Made by a program: the position numbers and the translations under genes
Shown here: piece after piece, positions 32,096-45,666 of the stretch
Layout: every line of letters starts with the position of its first letter
How positions within the stretch are numbered: the stretch's first letter is position 1
Source: Allium sativum
Taxonomy: Eukaryota > Streptophyta > Magnoliopsida > Asparagales > Amaryllidaceae
NCBI GenBank assembly: GCA_030737875.1
Contig: CM060921.1
Span: forward strand, 397,708,192-397,772,191
Direction: 5' to 3'
Length of the DNA stretch: 64,000 nt
The notes under the pieces: model-generated
The model's input: only the letters and a program-made list of their open reading frames with translations
The model's database searches: none
Told to the model about the DNA's origin: nothing

Positions 32096-34674
32096 TGATC
32101 CGCATTCTACGTATCAAAGGATTGTAGAATATTTATATTATTTTCTTATAAGGTCTTATGGTTCTACAACTTTAGTAAATGAATACTAGGGTCGTTTCTT
32201 ACCTTCACTATTTTTATCGAATTTTTATGTGACCATTTTACCCTTGGTGGATCTTGTTTTGCCCATAACTTTTGATTTGTGAGGAATCTAAACTTGAAAC
32301 CACTTCCATTTGGTCTGAATGATGGTTTGCCATTCCGTACAGTGGTCACATTAAGTAAATGGGCTTTTTGGGAGGAATGACTAAAATAAAATTTTAAGGA
32401 GGTCTGAACTGCTTAAGCGGGCTTGAGGGGTCATTGGGTAGTCGGCCCATAACCCATTATTGGAATTAAGAGTTGTGGGGGTTGAAATGATGAGAGAGTC
32501 TTCTCTCATTCATTTTACAACTCCCAAAATAGATTCCAAGCTCCATTTATGGCCTTGACCCCCTTAACCAACAGCTAAACCTTACTTTAGTAAGCTAAGC
32601 CTCATCATTATTGAAGATTAAGTCAAATCAACATCAAATCAAGGGGAAAGTTGTCATAACACCTAGTAATTTGTGCAAAACATTATTAGCTTTGGTTCTA
32701 AGAAATCTTTTGTAATTAAGGTGAGTGATTAGTATCTTTGCTCGCTAACTAGGGTGTATGTATAATTACCCTCTAAAAATGTGGAAAGATGCTTATAAAT
32801 CGTATTATCACATATATGTTAATTTTGGGTGGTTTGGGTAATATATGTGAAACCCAAAATTTAAAGGGATGGTTAGATACAACCATGTGAACTTATGTTA
32901 TCTCCTTTATTTGATGTTTTATTTTTCTTTTCTTAAACTTAGTATTGTTTGAGGATGCTTTCTATGTTAGACCCTTTCCTATGATGCTTGAATGAGTGCA
33001 AACATCGGTGAATGGCAGATTAGGAATAGGAAGCCATTCGGTAGGAAATAACATGTCCAAGTTTGGTATAGCCCGGATTAGCCTAAGATTTCTTAGCAAC
33101 GACCAAAAAGATCCCAAGAGACCCTTAAGGCAAACTTTCTAGCCATTTGAGGCTCGGGGAAATCAAGTTACGTCTTTAGAAGTTTTGAATCGGCATGAAG
33201 CTGAGGTCCATTTTGGTACACTTCGGACCGGCCTATCTTGGATTGGTGTAGGAAGAGTTACCCTTAGGCTGGAGTACTTCATATTTCAGATCGGCATGGA
33301 ATGGAGTTAGACTCAGATCGACCAGAAGCACTTCATGATGAAGGAGTAAAGGAGGAAAATCAAGGCCGGATCAACATGAAGGCACACTAATCCGGATTAG
33401 ATCCAAATTGACATGCTCGAACACTGATCTAGATTGGCATGTTTGCATGCCAAACCGGATGGCATATCAGATCGATGTGCTAAGGCACATCGAACATGTT
33501 TAGAGTACTGACACGAACCCACATAGGTTCGAGTAGTGTGACCCCTAAGGTAGATCATGGTGGTTTAGGGGAGTTAATAGAGAAGCGTGGCATATGATTC
33601 ATAATGACGACTTATACGATGGAGATATACTACAACGATTATGCTTATTGAAGACCGACCACAATATAACCGATTCTATTCCTAGAAGCGAAGTGAGTTA
33701 AGGAGGGAAAATAATCAAGAGGATGTTCCAACCCCAGATATAAGGGTATCCTCTTGGACAAGCTTCATTGTGGAAGCATATGTGAAGAGATCATCGATGC
33801 ATAAGGTCTCAATGGGTACTCGTGGAGAAGGAATAGTGAGTGTGATGTTCATATGGGGCCAAGTAGGATTCTATTCTTCATATCAAAAGATTTTTATGGC
33901 ATTTAATAGGATCACCTAGCATCTTACCTTTTGTTGTACACATTGGTACAACCTAATTCCCAATCCGCTAAGTGCCACGGATTTGAGTACTGTCGAAACC
34001 AAGTGTTATTGCATATCCAAAGCATTAAATGAGAGAATGTGAGGACAGATGCTATGATTGATTAATTGTTATTCCCTTGTCTTGCACACATTCCTTTGTT
34101 ACACTTTGTGGCATGTTGACCTTACAGAGTAGTATATTGATATATGTTCTAACTATTTGGATGTAGGAACAGGTCATACCATACCTACTATCTTATCTTG
34201 TTAGTGTTTGAGATACTATCGCACACACCATACTTTGTGTGACATGGGATTATTCATATTTCTTCATATCACTCCGGTGCTCTTAAATGAGCAGACTAGA
34301 GATGGGTTAGGTATGCACCTGACCGGAGGACGAGCAAGAGGTTATTATATGTACTGTTTATATTCTTATAAAATGTTTACTTCTGTTGTTCAGTAATTTG
34401 AGCACAGTAGTGTTAATGTAGATACAGTTTATTTGAGTATTCCTATGTATGACTCTATTATGCTTCTGCTATATTTTGGATCTTTTACATTGATGTTATT
34501 GATTCATTGTCAACTACCTACTATCTCTACTATTATACATACGTTATACTATTATATTTTATTTCATGCGCTTTAGGATATAAGATAGGTTTCTGGGTTA
34601 TTTCTATAATTTCAACCTTGATGATCACCCTAAGTTGGCCGAACACTGCAACTGTGCATCATTCGGGTGTTGCA
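32096..34674 (+). repeat. Second LTR related to the G LTR, tandem to it
   Basis: Starts TGATCCGCATTCTACGTATC and carries the same U3 words as 29636 (TTTTACCCTTG, CCATAACTTTTGAT, GAATGATGGTTTGCCATTC, AGTGGTCACATTAAG). The remainder has diverged. It ends GGGTGTTGCA at 34674. A splice-donor-like AAGGTGAGTGATTAG is near 32718. The stretch 33200-33520 repeats words such as GATTGGCATG and ACCGG. No coding frame beyond chance length. Confidence 0.6.
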
Positions 34675-35615
34675 AGTGTACGGTGAGCGTCACAAAACGT
34701 CTATCTTTTTTCAATGTTTGAAGCATAAACAAATGTTGTATCAATTTGTAAGACGCATCTGTTTCTAAAATTACAAAGAATATATTGTGAATCAATGAAC
34801 AAATTGTCTAAATCCTAAATGCTAGCATCACATGCCATGATAATTCTACCATTAACCCCATATTATTGTTATTAACAAGCTTTTAGTTTTTAAACAATTT
34901 ATACTCCAAGTCAAATATAATTTTATCATTAAGATTATGCTTAAATAGACATATAATGTAAGGGTTATGTAGCAAAGAAAATTATAAAGCTTTAATTTCC
35001 TTTCAAGAGAATTTAGACTCTAGTATTACATGATATGATCGACATTTACAAGAATATAATAAAGAGGGATTAAAGGATGCTAATCACAAAATATGCACAA
35101 CAATGTCTTCCTTTCTCCACTTCTTCTCTTTTTTCTTGTAAGTGGCTTTATCTTTAATGCTAATTTGGGATTCCACATTGGATTTTCACATACACAAACA
35201 CACACACTTGCTTTTGAATTCATAATCATCAGCATGTTTTCTTTTAGTATTATTTGCCTCTTCAGTGCTGAGGTATGACTCATTTGGAGTTTTAATTCAA
35301 CTTCTTTTTTGTTTTTCCTCTTAAATTTAATTGACATAATTTTTTTGTTGCTTCAAATATAATTCTCCATTATTTGAAGAGAAGTGTCTTTAACTGGGCA
35401 ATTATAAATAGAAGCATCACCATCAAAAATTTCTACATCTGATTTTTCTCAAATGTCTTCAAGAACCATTTATTTTACAAAAGATGCTCTACTTTCTTTG
35501 GTTTTAACTGATTTTTTTATTGCTTTTTGAGAGCATCCTCATTAATATGAATAGTTCAGGATCTGGTTCAGGAAACTGAATACCAATAGTTTTGTATTTT
35601 TTTTCTAAGACATTA
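34675..35615. other. Unassigned AT-rich stretch between elements
   Basis: About 0.94 kb with no recognisable LTR or retrotransposon protein. A 61-codon plus frame (35093-35278) is hydrophobic at its start (SPLLLFFLVSGFIF), like a signal peptide, but part of it is a CACACA-rich simple sequence. On the minus strand short exon-like stretches can be read (for example FPEPDPELF near 35560 and DGDASIYNCPVKDTS near 35400-35440), separated by stops. It could be a gene fragment or the end of an old element. I cannot name it. Confidence 0.35.
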
Positions 35616-37394
35616 TGTAACATCCGCCCTTTCGATAATCGGATGTCGACACAAAATACATTCGATGTATCAACGTGTCAAGCACCCAAGTGGCAGCAGA
35701 TAAAATGTTAGGGTAAAAGAAAAATAAAAGGAAAGAGGGAAGACAAAATAACAATATCAGTATTTCATAGCGGAATGAATAAATTGTAATATACAAATAC
35801 TCCTTTTACATGAATAATCGGAGTAAAACATAAATGAATTAGCTGGGCAGTTATAATAACCTATCTCAGAATTGCTAACACATTCAAACACAACACAGAT
35901 GAATATATACACAACAATATAATATAGCACCGCAGAACAATATTTAATAATAAATTATAAGAATACGTCTCGAGCCTAAGCTTCCCTCCTAAAGCTCAGA
36001 GCGATCGCTAACTAATTCGAAAAATATACCCAACATTATAGAAGATAACACTCGGATCAATCTGGGCCAGAGTGAGAAAACTGACATCACAAATAACTTG
36101 CTTAATCTTAGAAAGTAATTTGGAAACATAGATACCTCGTAAAGCAACAACCACACATAAATATGGAATGGATTTTTACCTTACGATAACAGAATCATTT
36201 CATAAAAAATTTTAGTTATATTATTAATATATAATATTGAGAATATAATCATAAATGAAATGCTTGCATCTCATGTTCCAATATATTGGGTATACAACTA
36301 AAACCTCCAATATATGTTTGCATATGGATTTTCCACGAAGACATTCTCAGTAAAATGAGACCGATCTTCTATAACAAGGATCATAAAATACCTTCCAAGC
36401 ATCTTATATATCTACACATAGAATATTCCGTGAGGCAAACACAATGGCCCTACGTCCAAAGGATCGAACCCTAATCATGTGAAAACTCAGCACCATGACT
36501 TCCTGCAGTCGATATACAGAAAAGAATACTCTACAATATAGACTTGAGACACCCTTCTAGGTTTGCAAAAATCCGAGATTGTGCATCTTACTTCCTTTAG
36601 TCATTTCCCGATGTCGAGGCTACGTTCAACATTGTTATATGAGTGTACATTACTCGAATATATTATGAGTCCTAAATTGGATTGCAGCAACACCAACCGC
36701 TCCACTTCCAAGAGATAGAACACGTATCTTAGTCATGAAGTGATACTGATAATTAGAACACTTTCCAATTATGTTCTCTCCAAGACTGAATTGATTAATC
36801 GTTTAGACCAAGATTTGATAGTCGGTTATTTAACTATCAAATAAACAATCAACCAATGAATGGTCAAGAAGTTCCAATATTCTTCTTATATACAAGTAAT
36901 CCTTTTTATTTAATTAAATCTCTTTTATTAGTAGTAGATACTTTTATCTAATAAAACTGCAATTATTAATCAAAACCTCTAATTGATTAAATTTCATATA
37001 TCCACTTATATAAATGTTATCTTCTAATATTTCTCTCTTCGTTTATAGCTTTATAGTACTTTAAAAAGTATAAATACTTATCTCTCTAATATAAGTATAT
37101 TCACAATCTATTCATGTGATTTGCATATGTTACTTCATAGGAATAATACTTGTTGTTGTCTTTATTTATTTTTAAAGTTACAAGTATAGTTAAATTTGTT
37201 TAAATGATATATTAAAGTTTAAAATATAATCTAAGGGTTTAAAAGAAAATATTGCCAAAACACTGCTAATGACAAACTTAAAATAATTTTGTACTTGTAA
37301 TTATATTTAAACATTCACTTTAAAATTCTAAATATATTTAATAGTGGTAATATACTTCTAATTTATTTTGCGAATCCATTTACTATAACATGTG
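35616..37394 (-). repeat. Truncated LTR-like sequence related to the C/D LTR group
   Basis: Plus-strand TGTAACATCCGCCC at 35616 is the complement of an LTR end. Inside are AGCGGAATGAATAAA, TCTGGGCCAGAGTGAG, GGATTTTTACCTTACGATAA and TTGATAGTCGGTTATTTAACTATCAAAT, words recalling reversed C-type LTR modules. The partner LTR and target duplication were not found, and the right limit is set only by where D homology begins. The 36286-36474 frame is not a recognisable gene. Confidence 0.5.
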
Positions 37395-37708
37395 TGTTAT
37401 AGTTCTAAACTACTTCTTAGCGAGACACCTCGCACCTTTAGTATTACTAAATAGGTCATACCAAGGTACGACAAGCATTGTATGTACAATGAAACTAATC
37501 ATTCAAACTAAGATCCACAAGATATAAAGCAAAAATAGTGGAAACATTTATTTTTTAGTAACTTGTTATTCCTAAAACAATATTTTACATAAAATAAGAT
37601 TTAATATAAATCATATATCTTACACAATCTCAGAGTTATATTTTCATAACATTTGCTTTTAATATTCAAGTATATTACTTAATTATTCTTAAAGTTTGAA
37701 TTGTTACA
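37395..37708 (-). repeat. Element D 3' LTR, heavily truncated
   Basis: 37410-37650 is homologous to 42127-42350, the end of D's other LTR (shared GAAAACATTTATTTT and AAATAAGATTTAATATAAAT-like text). It ends TTGTTACA at 37708, next to a polypurine tract. Most of the LTR length present at 42124 is missing, so it suffered a large deletion. Confidence 0.6.
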
Positions 37709-37722
37709 TTCTCTCCACTTTA
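37709..37722 (-). other. Polypurine tract of element D
   Basis: The minus strand reads TAAAGTGGAGAGAA directly before TGTAACAATTC. The position and purine content match those of A and B. Confidence 0.7.
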
Positions 37723-40700
37723 ACGTATATCATCCCCAAAATTTCCAAGAATGGAAGAATAAAATATGTGATTACAACAAAAAACTACATCAATATTCCC
37801 AATCATCAACCATTGCATCCATTATCCATTAGTTTTCTAATGCAATTTATGATATTATGCAATAATGTAGTATGTAATCCCCTAACTAATGCAAAAAATT
37901 AGGCAGTCTACTAGTTTAATCGTCCTCCTTTTATACAAAAATGCTCAGGTCATGTATGCCGATATATGGAAATATTATATTGAAAACATATGGTTATATA
38001 TGTTTGCTATGCTCATCATCCATCTGTAACAATCATATGATAGCATCCATTTATTTTAACCATGAAAATAAAGTAAAAGTACACACACACATCCATATGC
38101 GTATGCTTAGTGCCTTAGTAAACCTAGAGCTAATAGTGCCTAGTGGTGCATCCACTAGCAGACACTTTCAACTACTTGCATACATCATACATAACACGTT
38201 CTAGTAACAGGTTTACAAATAATCCTACCATCCATAGGAATAATACGAAGATCTACTATTCCTAAGCATATTTAGAAGAAAGATCCCAGTTAAAGGAGAA
38301 AGTCAATTATAGAATATCTAAAGAATGTTTGTCAAAAGAACAAGTGTAAGAAATTTGAATTCTAATTTCTCCTTATTAGATGAAAGATCATATGGCTGAA
38401 TCTGTTAATGCCTCATCACATGATGACTCACTAATCGCTCGTACTTTTTCTCCAAACTACCAACTTGAATGGTTTCTCTTGTAACTACTAAATCATTCTA
38501 GCCAAATACGCTGGCGAGCCTTACCGTCTTACCTGTTCTCTGTACGTTGGAAAGTAGTCTTCTAAGTAAGTTAATAAACCAACCTTCAAAATTTTCCGCT
38601 TGCTTTCTTTTCCTCTTTACCATTTTTGAGTCTACTGTAAACTGTTTAATATAGATAAGTTACTGTTACAACTTGGTTTTAAAATTCTAAGGTCTACTAT
38701 ACCTACCAAGTAGGATCATCTTTACCATATCCATATTCCAATTTCAAGTCTTTACCTTACAATCTTGCATTCCTCTGTTTGTTCCACTTATAATGACCAA
38801 CCCCATAAAGAGTACTTTTATTTTAAAACTATCTATTTATCTATTTTTTTAAACCCACTTTTTTTTTCAAAACCATAGTCGAAAAAATTTTAAGAGATAA
38901 TTTATTATTCATAATGTTATAAACCAATTTCCTTTCCAAATGTATACATAGTTATTTTCATGAAATCCCCAAAAATACAACTTTCATAACAAAACATGCT
39001 AGCCTTAAAATTTCTATTTCTAGAACCATATATATATATATGTCTGTGTGTGTGTGTGTGCAGGGTCTAGACTCAAAATTGACGTAATGTCCTTCTCCCT
39101 CAATAAGTTTCCCTTCTTTAAATTCCTTTTCTTGGAACACTATTTTTTTCCATCTCGTCTTTACTCCTTTGGAAGCCTTTATATCCTTTGTGTTTAAACA
39201 TATAAACATTCAACCATTTATTTACTAGCTAAATTAACTGCTTATAACAATTTTGTTGTCATATAAGGATCTATTTTACTAATCTGATTCTTATAGTTAG
39301 GTATCAACTTATCCTGTAAGTTATTTTTATTTAATCGAAATTTCTAGGTTTCTCGTCTCATTGTACAAACAGTATAAGCACTAAACTCATGATTATTGAG
39401 TGTAACTAATGGTGAAATTCATCCACATATCTTACTAAAATTTTAAGATATACTTCCAAAAATTAAATCTTTTAACAGTTCTAACCGATATGCTTAGATT
39501 TAGTCTTGGTTCTTCCTCGTTCTTAGAGACTGCATCACGCTATAAGGTATTTCCATAGAAGTTACATGATTTCCAATGCTTCTATTTTAAAAATTCTTAT
39601 ATCAAAATCCAAGAATTTAGTCATTTGCATTATTAATTTTACACAATATAAGAAAAACCAAAAATCATCGGACACTCAAACTCAATTAATCTTTATTATC
39701 TTAAGTACCAATCAATTATAGGGGACAACAAAAGAACAACCTGTGGTCATCGAAATTTTAAAATTTTCTCATAATAGGTAACGAACCATGAAAAACTAAT
39801 GGTAGTTATTTCAAGGCAACTTCTCTCATGTGTCTTCTTAATAATGCTACTAAGCATAACTGATACTAAAGTATTAACCAGAACTCTTTGAAAATAGTTT
39901 CTCAATTTGCGTCCACAAAAGTTAAACTCCTCTCAGCGAGGAAGGTAAAGAAAATCAGTATCTTGATCCAAGAAAATTTCTTACCTTTAAAAAATGATCC
40001 TAAGTGAACTTCGTCTTAGGTCTGTGTGCCTATAAAGTACTAAGTTCCTTTACCAAATGCCAAATTAATTCCTTGTTATCCTTTGGTTAGACCAATATGT
40101 CATCTCTATAGACCCCTACAAACTTATTCCCAAACCTCACCAAACACCCTATCACATAGGTCAATAACTAGGCCTATGTTCAAGCTAGTCCGAAAAAGGG
40201 TATGGAAACTACTCTTAAAATCAACTGAGTATTCTATGAATAACTCCATCTCTAATCCTTTCCGCTGGTGAAACTGGTGGAAATCACTAGCAAAGAGATC
40301 TAGTTATGGGAAAATCCGACTCCCCCTAAATATCAAAATCACCATCTACCTGACGCCAAGAGTAGTGATTTTTTTTGAGACAATTTATTTATGATTCTAA
40401 AGAGCCAAAGGAACTAAACGTTTTTGTATCAAATTTGAGTGATTCCGCTCATCTACAAATGTTTACTCTTACCAATCTTTTTAAAAAGTTTCTTAATTAT
40501 TATTTTCAAAATCCTTTTGTTGCTGTTGTAGTTCAATGACTTCCTCAAAACACATGTGGAAAGCTCCTATCACAAGTATTGAACTCAATCTATCCAAAGG
40601 TAGGCCTAAGGAGCAACATAATCCATCTCAACGGGTCCTTTACATGATAATTCTAAGGTGAGATTACTATGAACACCTCTAAGTAATGATTATCCTCTCA

Positions 40701-42110
40701 ACAATCTAAGATGGCTCATCGTATAGCTAACATTCTGAACTTCAAATAAATCCTTACCAAGTAATGCTATAATCGTCAATTTATATGTAGATAAGCTTCT
40801 ATCTATTGGTATGAAACTCAACTCTCTTCTTTACTTAGAAATACGTGTTTTACTGGTAGTTCCACAGGTTTAGCATGGTCATAAATATGAATCTAAAAGT
40901 CATTTCCTCTTCTTAGAGATAGCTTTCTAACCTCTTCCAGTTTTTGGAAAATATAGCACTAGGGAAACTAAATCGATATCGCCTAGAGATGCACTAATGG
41001 AAATAAGAAACTCGACATAAATGAACCCTTGAATCGTAAGAAATATCATGAGTTCATCTGCTGTATATCCTATCTTAAAAACTCTTCTCTTGCGGTCAAA
41101 ATAACACCAAACATTGCTAACTAATATATCCTATAAATTTTCCTATTTTGAAAATCTCAAAATATAAGAATAACAATAAAGCTCTACTACTAGTATAAAA
41201 ATCTAAGATAACCAATTATGCAGACAACCTATCTTGACCCAAAATAAACCATTCCCGGAAATGTCCCAAGTATCCCCCAATATCCAGAATTTCTAATCTC
41301 AGACCCTGATTCATCGTAAATAATTATACTGATCCTCCTGTGGGTTTTAGAAAACTACCATTGGGTATATAAAAGTGTCTAAGTGCAAACAATCCATTAG
41401 TGCCATTAATGCACACTCTATATGAAAGAGGGACATACCACATCTATAAAGGACAACTTTGTTTGGTCTACAATAAAGATTCCCTACATGGTCTATCTCA
41501 CGTCAACATGAACCATGCAGCCACCCCGAGCACTGGATCGAATATAAAGGAACAAAATGTTCAAAAATCAAATAGAAAAATTAGGGATAGATATCACCTC
41601 TTTCACTAAACCTTACTCATCTCCATTTCTCGATCCTTTTGATAAACACCTTCCCTATAACGCTCTCGACATAGTGCCTACATCAACTATTTCCTTTTAA
41701 AGCTAATAATATATTCCGAATACTTACTGGAATATTTATTATGTCATCTCGCAATCCTTTGCCTCTAAGGTTGCATTATCCATACTAGTTCCTACTTACT
41801 ATTTTTCAAGTAGCAAGTTTATTTCCTAACTCCAGTTCCATTGAGAACTCGCTAATTATGAACTAAATGGGTATATCCATAAATCAAAACTTTAACCTAC
41901 AAGTATAAGATCTCCATATATGTGAGAAGCTTATATCTGTCATTCTATAGATAACTCAATGAAGAAAGAAGATAAATAGACAAGGAGAGGAGATGGACTT
42001 AAGGAGATTTTTTAAAAACTTTTACTTTAGAAATACCTTTTGTTTTGAAAACCTATTTTCTTCGGAAAATACTTTACTTTAAAAAAAATTAGGAATCCTG
42101 CAACCTTATA
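37723..42110 (-). pseudogene. Element D: degenerate gag-pol region
   Basis: Minus-strand gypsy coding sequence too decayed for a continuous frame. The best landmark is the reverse transcriptase active site near 40075-40130, read as FVGVYRDDILV followed by PKDNKELIWHLV, corresponding to the FxDDIL motif and following helix of plant chromoviruses (the first Asp is changed to Arg). Near 41400-41460 the minus strand gives YRCGMSLFHIEC, which resembles a damaged CCHC zinc knuckle, in the order expected upstream of RT. TA and TG microsatellites interrupt it near 39028-39060. Frames reported here (37941, 38958, 40083, 41400) are not intact domains. Clade assignment is not possible. Confidence 0.6.
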
Positions 42111-42121
42111 CCTTGATACCA
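42111..42121 (-). other. Primer-binding site of element D
   Basis: The minus strand reads TGGTATCAAGG, matching initiator tRNA-Met over its first eight bases. It is separated by GT from the LTR end, which begins TGAAATACCC on plus at 42124. Confidence 0.75.
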
Positions 42122-42123
42122 AC

Positions 42124-44186
42124 TGAAATACCCATACCCCTTAGTATTCCCTAAACAGGCCATACAGAGGAACATAGGTTACTATAGGTACAAAGATACT
42201 AATCACAAAGACAAAGATTCGTAAGATGTAAAACAAAAATTAATGAAAACATTTATTTTCTAACATCTTATTGTACACAAAATAAGGTTGAATACAAATC
42301 ATGTCTTATATAATCTTATCTTAAATCAGAGTATTTAATAAAATGGCTACCCTCCAAAGTAATAATTTAAACCATGACAATTAGATGTCGTAGAATTAAG
42401 TAAACAAGTAGGAAGAAATTAAGATCTCTGACATTAATCCTCTCAGGGGACTAGTTTCAATCAATCTTTTCCATGTGAGCCTACTAGAGGGAAGGAAAAA
42501 AAGAAGAAAGAGGAGTGAGTCAAACATAAAGTTTGGTGAATGACATAGTTACTAGGAGAATTGAGTAATATAGAAAAATAGACTCAATAATAGATCTAAT
42601 GTCAGATATAGGCGTCTGTGTACAACTAGAAAGATAAACATACTGGAAGGATACCCAAGGAAATATACTTAAACCATACAAGTAAAGATTGTTTGATCGT
42701 TTTCACTTTCTCAACTACTGAACACAATAATCATGATTAGGATAACTTCCAAATGCGACCCATCGACTGAATTTACCTTACCATCCTACCATCTAACATG
42801 GTAACTTATGTCACTATGGATCTAGGGCTTTATCCAACCAAATTCATTAGTAAAAACATAATTAATCTCTTTTGGATGTAGTAGTGACGTGTCTTCCTTT
42901 GTTGATGCCACCACATGCTCGGGGACATCGTCGGAATGCACCCACACATACCACTACTTGGTTACTCCTTATTTAACCAAATTAGCAAAAGCGTGCCCAT
43001 CCTCCACCACTACCTTTTGTGAGACCATCAGTGATAAACTTGAAAGGGAGTGTTGTTGGTATGGATCTTAGCAAACAAATATTCTAATTTGCGTCCCCAA
43101 CCCTTGATCTGGGTCTTATTTATTGGTTACTTATTTTCCTTAATCAGCCCCTTGTTTTTGGAATTGACTACTACCATTACATGGTTTTTTAAACTTAATT
43201 TTGTATCTAAGTTTATAATTATAATAAGCCTTTTTATTATTTCCTTTAATTATAATGCTCATGTTATAATTCTATTTGCAAATATGCCTAATCTGTGGGT
43301 TATGATTTATTTATGTGTTTGTACAATTACCATAATTTTATTCTTGCAAATATGTCCAATCCTTGTCAATTACAACCCATATAATAATTTTATTGCAAAT
43401 CAAAGTTAATTTGTCTATTTCAGTTCAATTCCTTTTTAATTACAGATCAATACTTACACACATTTTTTCTATAAATTTAGTTCCTTTTCTTTTAATCTGT
43501 ATTCGCACGATTATTACTTTAATTCTTTTTTTTTTTCATGTTCAAAATAAAAGGACTAGATAAGTCTTCAGTAAACTAATATTTACAGATCTAGGCATGT
43601 TTTGGGCATAAATAAAAAATAAGTGTAAAATAGAAAACTAACTGACATACATATATATTGAAAAAAGAAGACTGAAAGACTATCCTACCAAACTTGAATA
43701 AAAAGAAAACTATAAGACAAGATTAAGAAATACTTACAAAAAATTTCTTACAAAAAAAGAACTTACAAAAGCAATAACTTACAGAAAACTATTTAAAAAC
43801 TATAAAAAAATTTACATAAAAATCTACAACTATTATAAATTCTATTTTCCTTGATTACCAAAAGTTTGATTAGCTACACACACTCACCTAAAGTCCTAAG
43901 CTTTCCTCCATGGCTTCTGTAGATTCCTTCTCTGAAAGGATTATATAAATATTTTATGTTAAATACCCCTTCCCCAGAAAAATTTAGGCTAGATCCATCT
44001 CAAAAAGAGAGAATCAAAAGGGAAAAGAATTGTGTCATGTGGAATTAGCTATATATAGATGTATATTTATAATGTACCCTATGGGTCTCATACCATTGAA
44101 TTTATTAAATAAATCAAGGCCATCCACGCCACTCAACCTACTAGTATGTGCCACGTTTGCTTAAATTTCAAATCAACCAATATTAA
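42124..44186 (-). repeat. Element D 5' LTR, first part
   Basis: Begins TGAAATACCCATACC next to the primer-binding site and is homologous to X (304-700) and to 37410-37650. It ends at target duplication ATTAA (44182-44186) of element B. The 119-codon plus frame at 43050-43409 is a hydrophobic low-complexity translation of AT-rich LTR sequence and not a convincing gene. Confidence 0.7.
44182..44186. repeat. Target-site duplication ATTAA of element B, left copy
   Basis: ATTAA precedes TGTGACGATCC at 44187 and follows TTATTACA at 60615-60619. Confidence 0.92.
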
Positions 44187-45474
44187 TGTGACGATCCCAA
44201 AATCCGAGGGGCGGTATTAAGGATAATCATTAGGAAATAACACATTAATCATCATAGCAGAGTACAGATAATAGCAGAAACAATAAATAAAATAAAATTT
44301 TTACATGGATATGACAGCGGCATCACAACATGTAGGAATATCAGAATAGCATAACGTGGGATATACTTAGTAAAAAGAAAGGGAAGTGATCAGTCATCAT
44401 CGCCAGAGGCGGAATACATACATGCAGTGACATTATAAGAGTATCAGTCTACATCGCCGAAGGCGGAATACATATACATATAGTGAGAAATACGGAAAGT
44501 AAATCAGTCTGCATCGCCAGTGGCGGAATCATAACATAAATACAGGAATGGCGGAAAATATCTAAGTCATCTCTATGAAGTCAGCCTCGCCATGAGCCAA
44601 AAGTGCATGCTATGCAGCAGTGCAGAACCAAAAACCACCTGTCACCTGTGTACTAGGCTGCCCGTGTGAAAATAAGGGCACCCGCGTTTGCAAAGTGAAA
44701 CAAACAACGAGTCAGTCATGGGGACTGGTATGAGGAATCTATTTAACAGTTAGACAACAGTAATAGCAAATCATAGGACCACGCCACTTTCGCGGAACGG
44801 GTTCACTCCAGTGATTGCTAGTGCATTTAAAACAAGGTAAATTCTTTTAAAACAACGCAATGCTTTTAGAGAGAATGAAGCTATTATAAGACTCAGGTCC
44901 CATCACACAATGCAACGCAAGCCGGAGGATAGAGTTTTACCTTATAATAGCCAAATATGCTTGATACGTATAAAGCGAAATCATTTGATATTATTACTAG
45001 TGCTTATATGTTTCAAAAACGAATAGCATCATAAATATCAATCATAGACGGCATAGCTACCATATACTATGTCACCATACTAGTACTACAATCAAGTCCG
45101 TTATTTCGTATTGGAAATTGGATTTCCGTCATGAGTCGAGGCAAGGGGCAAGCTCCTCTCCGCTTCGAGACACTCTAGCAAATGCCTCAGGATTACGCAC
45201 ACTAGGTAACCCCTGGATGCTTCAGGGCCGGTCCTCACTTACGTTAGAGGATTAATTATGCCTGAACACACGTTTCCCGGTCCTTACAGACCTCTAATCG
45301 AGGCGCCTCGCATTCCAACAACCACAAAGGTGAAAAGTAGATATATATGTCAGGGCTGGTAAGTCACTGACACCACCATAGCTAGAAAGAAACGTCGTGC
45401 TCTCCCTGCAGTCCGTGTCCCGTTTTTAACTCATACCGGGGTGTGAGGTTCGCGAATCTACGAAATACACAAAG

Positions 45475-45666
45475 CTAGGCCACGTAAGCCTTGCTTTGAT
45501 CATCATCCACAAGACTTTGCTTTTCAACAGAAGCCTTGATCATAGCATCTTGGCATGCCACATAGGCAGTCCACTCCATACGATTGATTTCCATCGATAT
45601 ATAACCTCTGAGCTCGTACGTCTCAGAGAAGGGCGTTAAGCAAAAGAATAAATTCTCCGCCGCCAA
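45475..45666 (-). other. Small open frame in element B LTR leader (63 codons), also at 55979-56170
   Basis: The frame opens with TTG; the first ATG would leave about 39 codons (MEINRMEWTAYV...). It has a mixed, slightly acidic composition unlike the low-complexity frames around it. It differs in only one residue between the two LTRs, which their overall identity explains. No family recognised; C lacks it. It may be a leader uORF or chance. Confidence 0.25.

Noticed and set aside
35616..37708. Taking 35616-37708 as one 2.1-kb 3' LTR of D
   Set aside because: Only 37410-37708 matches the D 5' LTR. The left 1.8 kb resembles C-type LTR modules instead, so I split it.
39028..39061. TA/TG dinucleotide run as a regulatory element
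   Set aside because: It is a simple microsatellite inside decayed pol of D, with nothing linking it to a promoter.
43050..43409. 119-codon hydrophobic frame on plus
   Set aside because: It is AT-rich D LTR sequence with Ile/Phe/Leu-rich translation and antisense to the element. No family resemblance.
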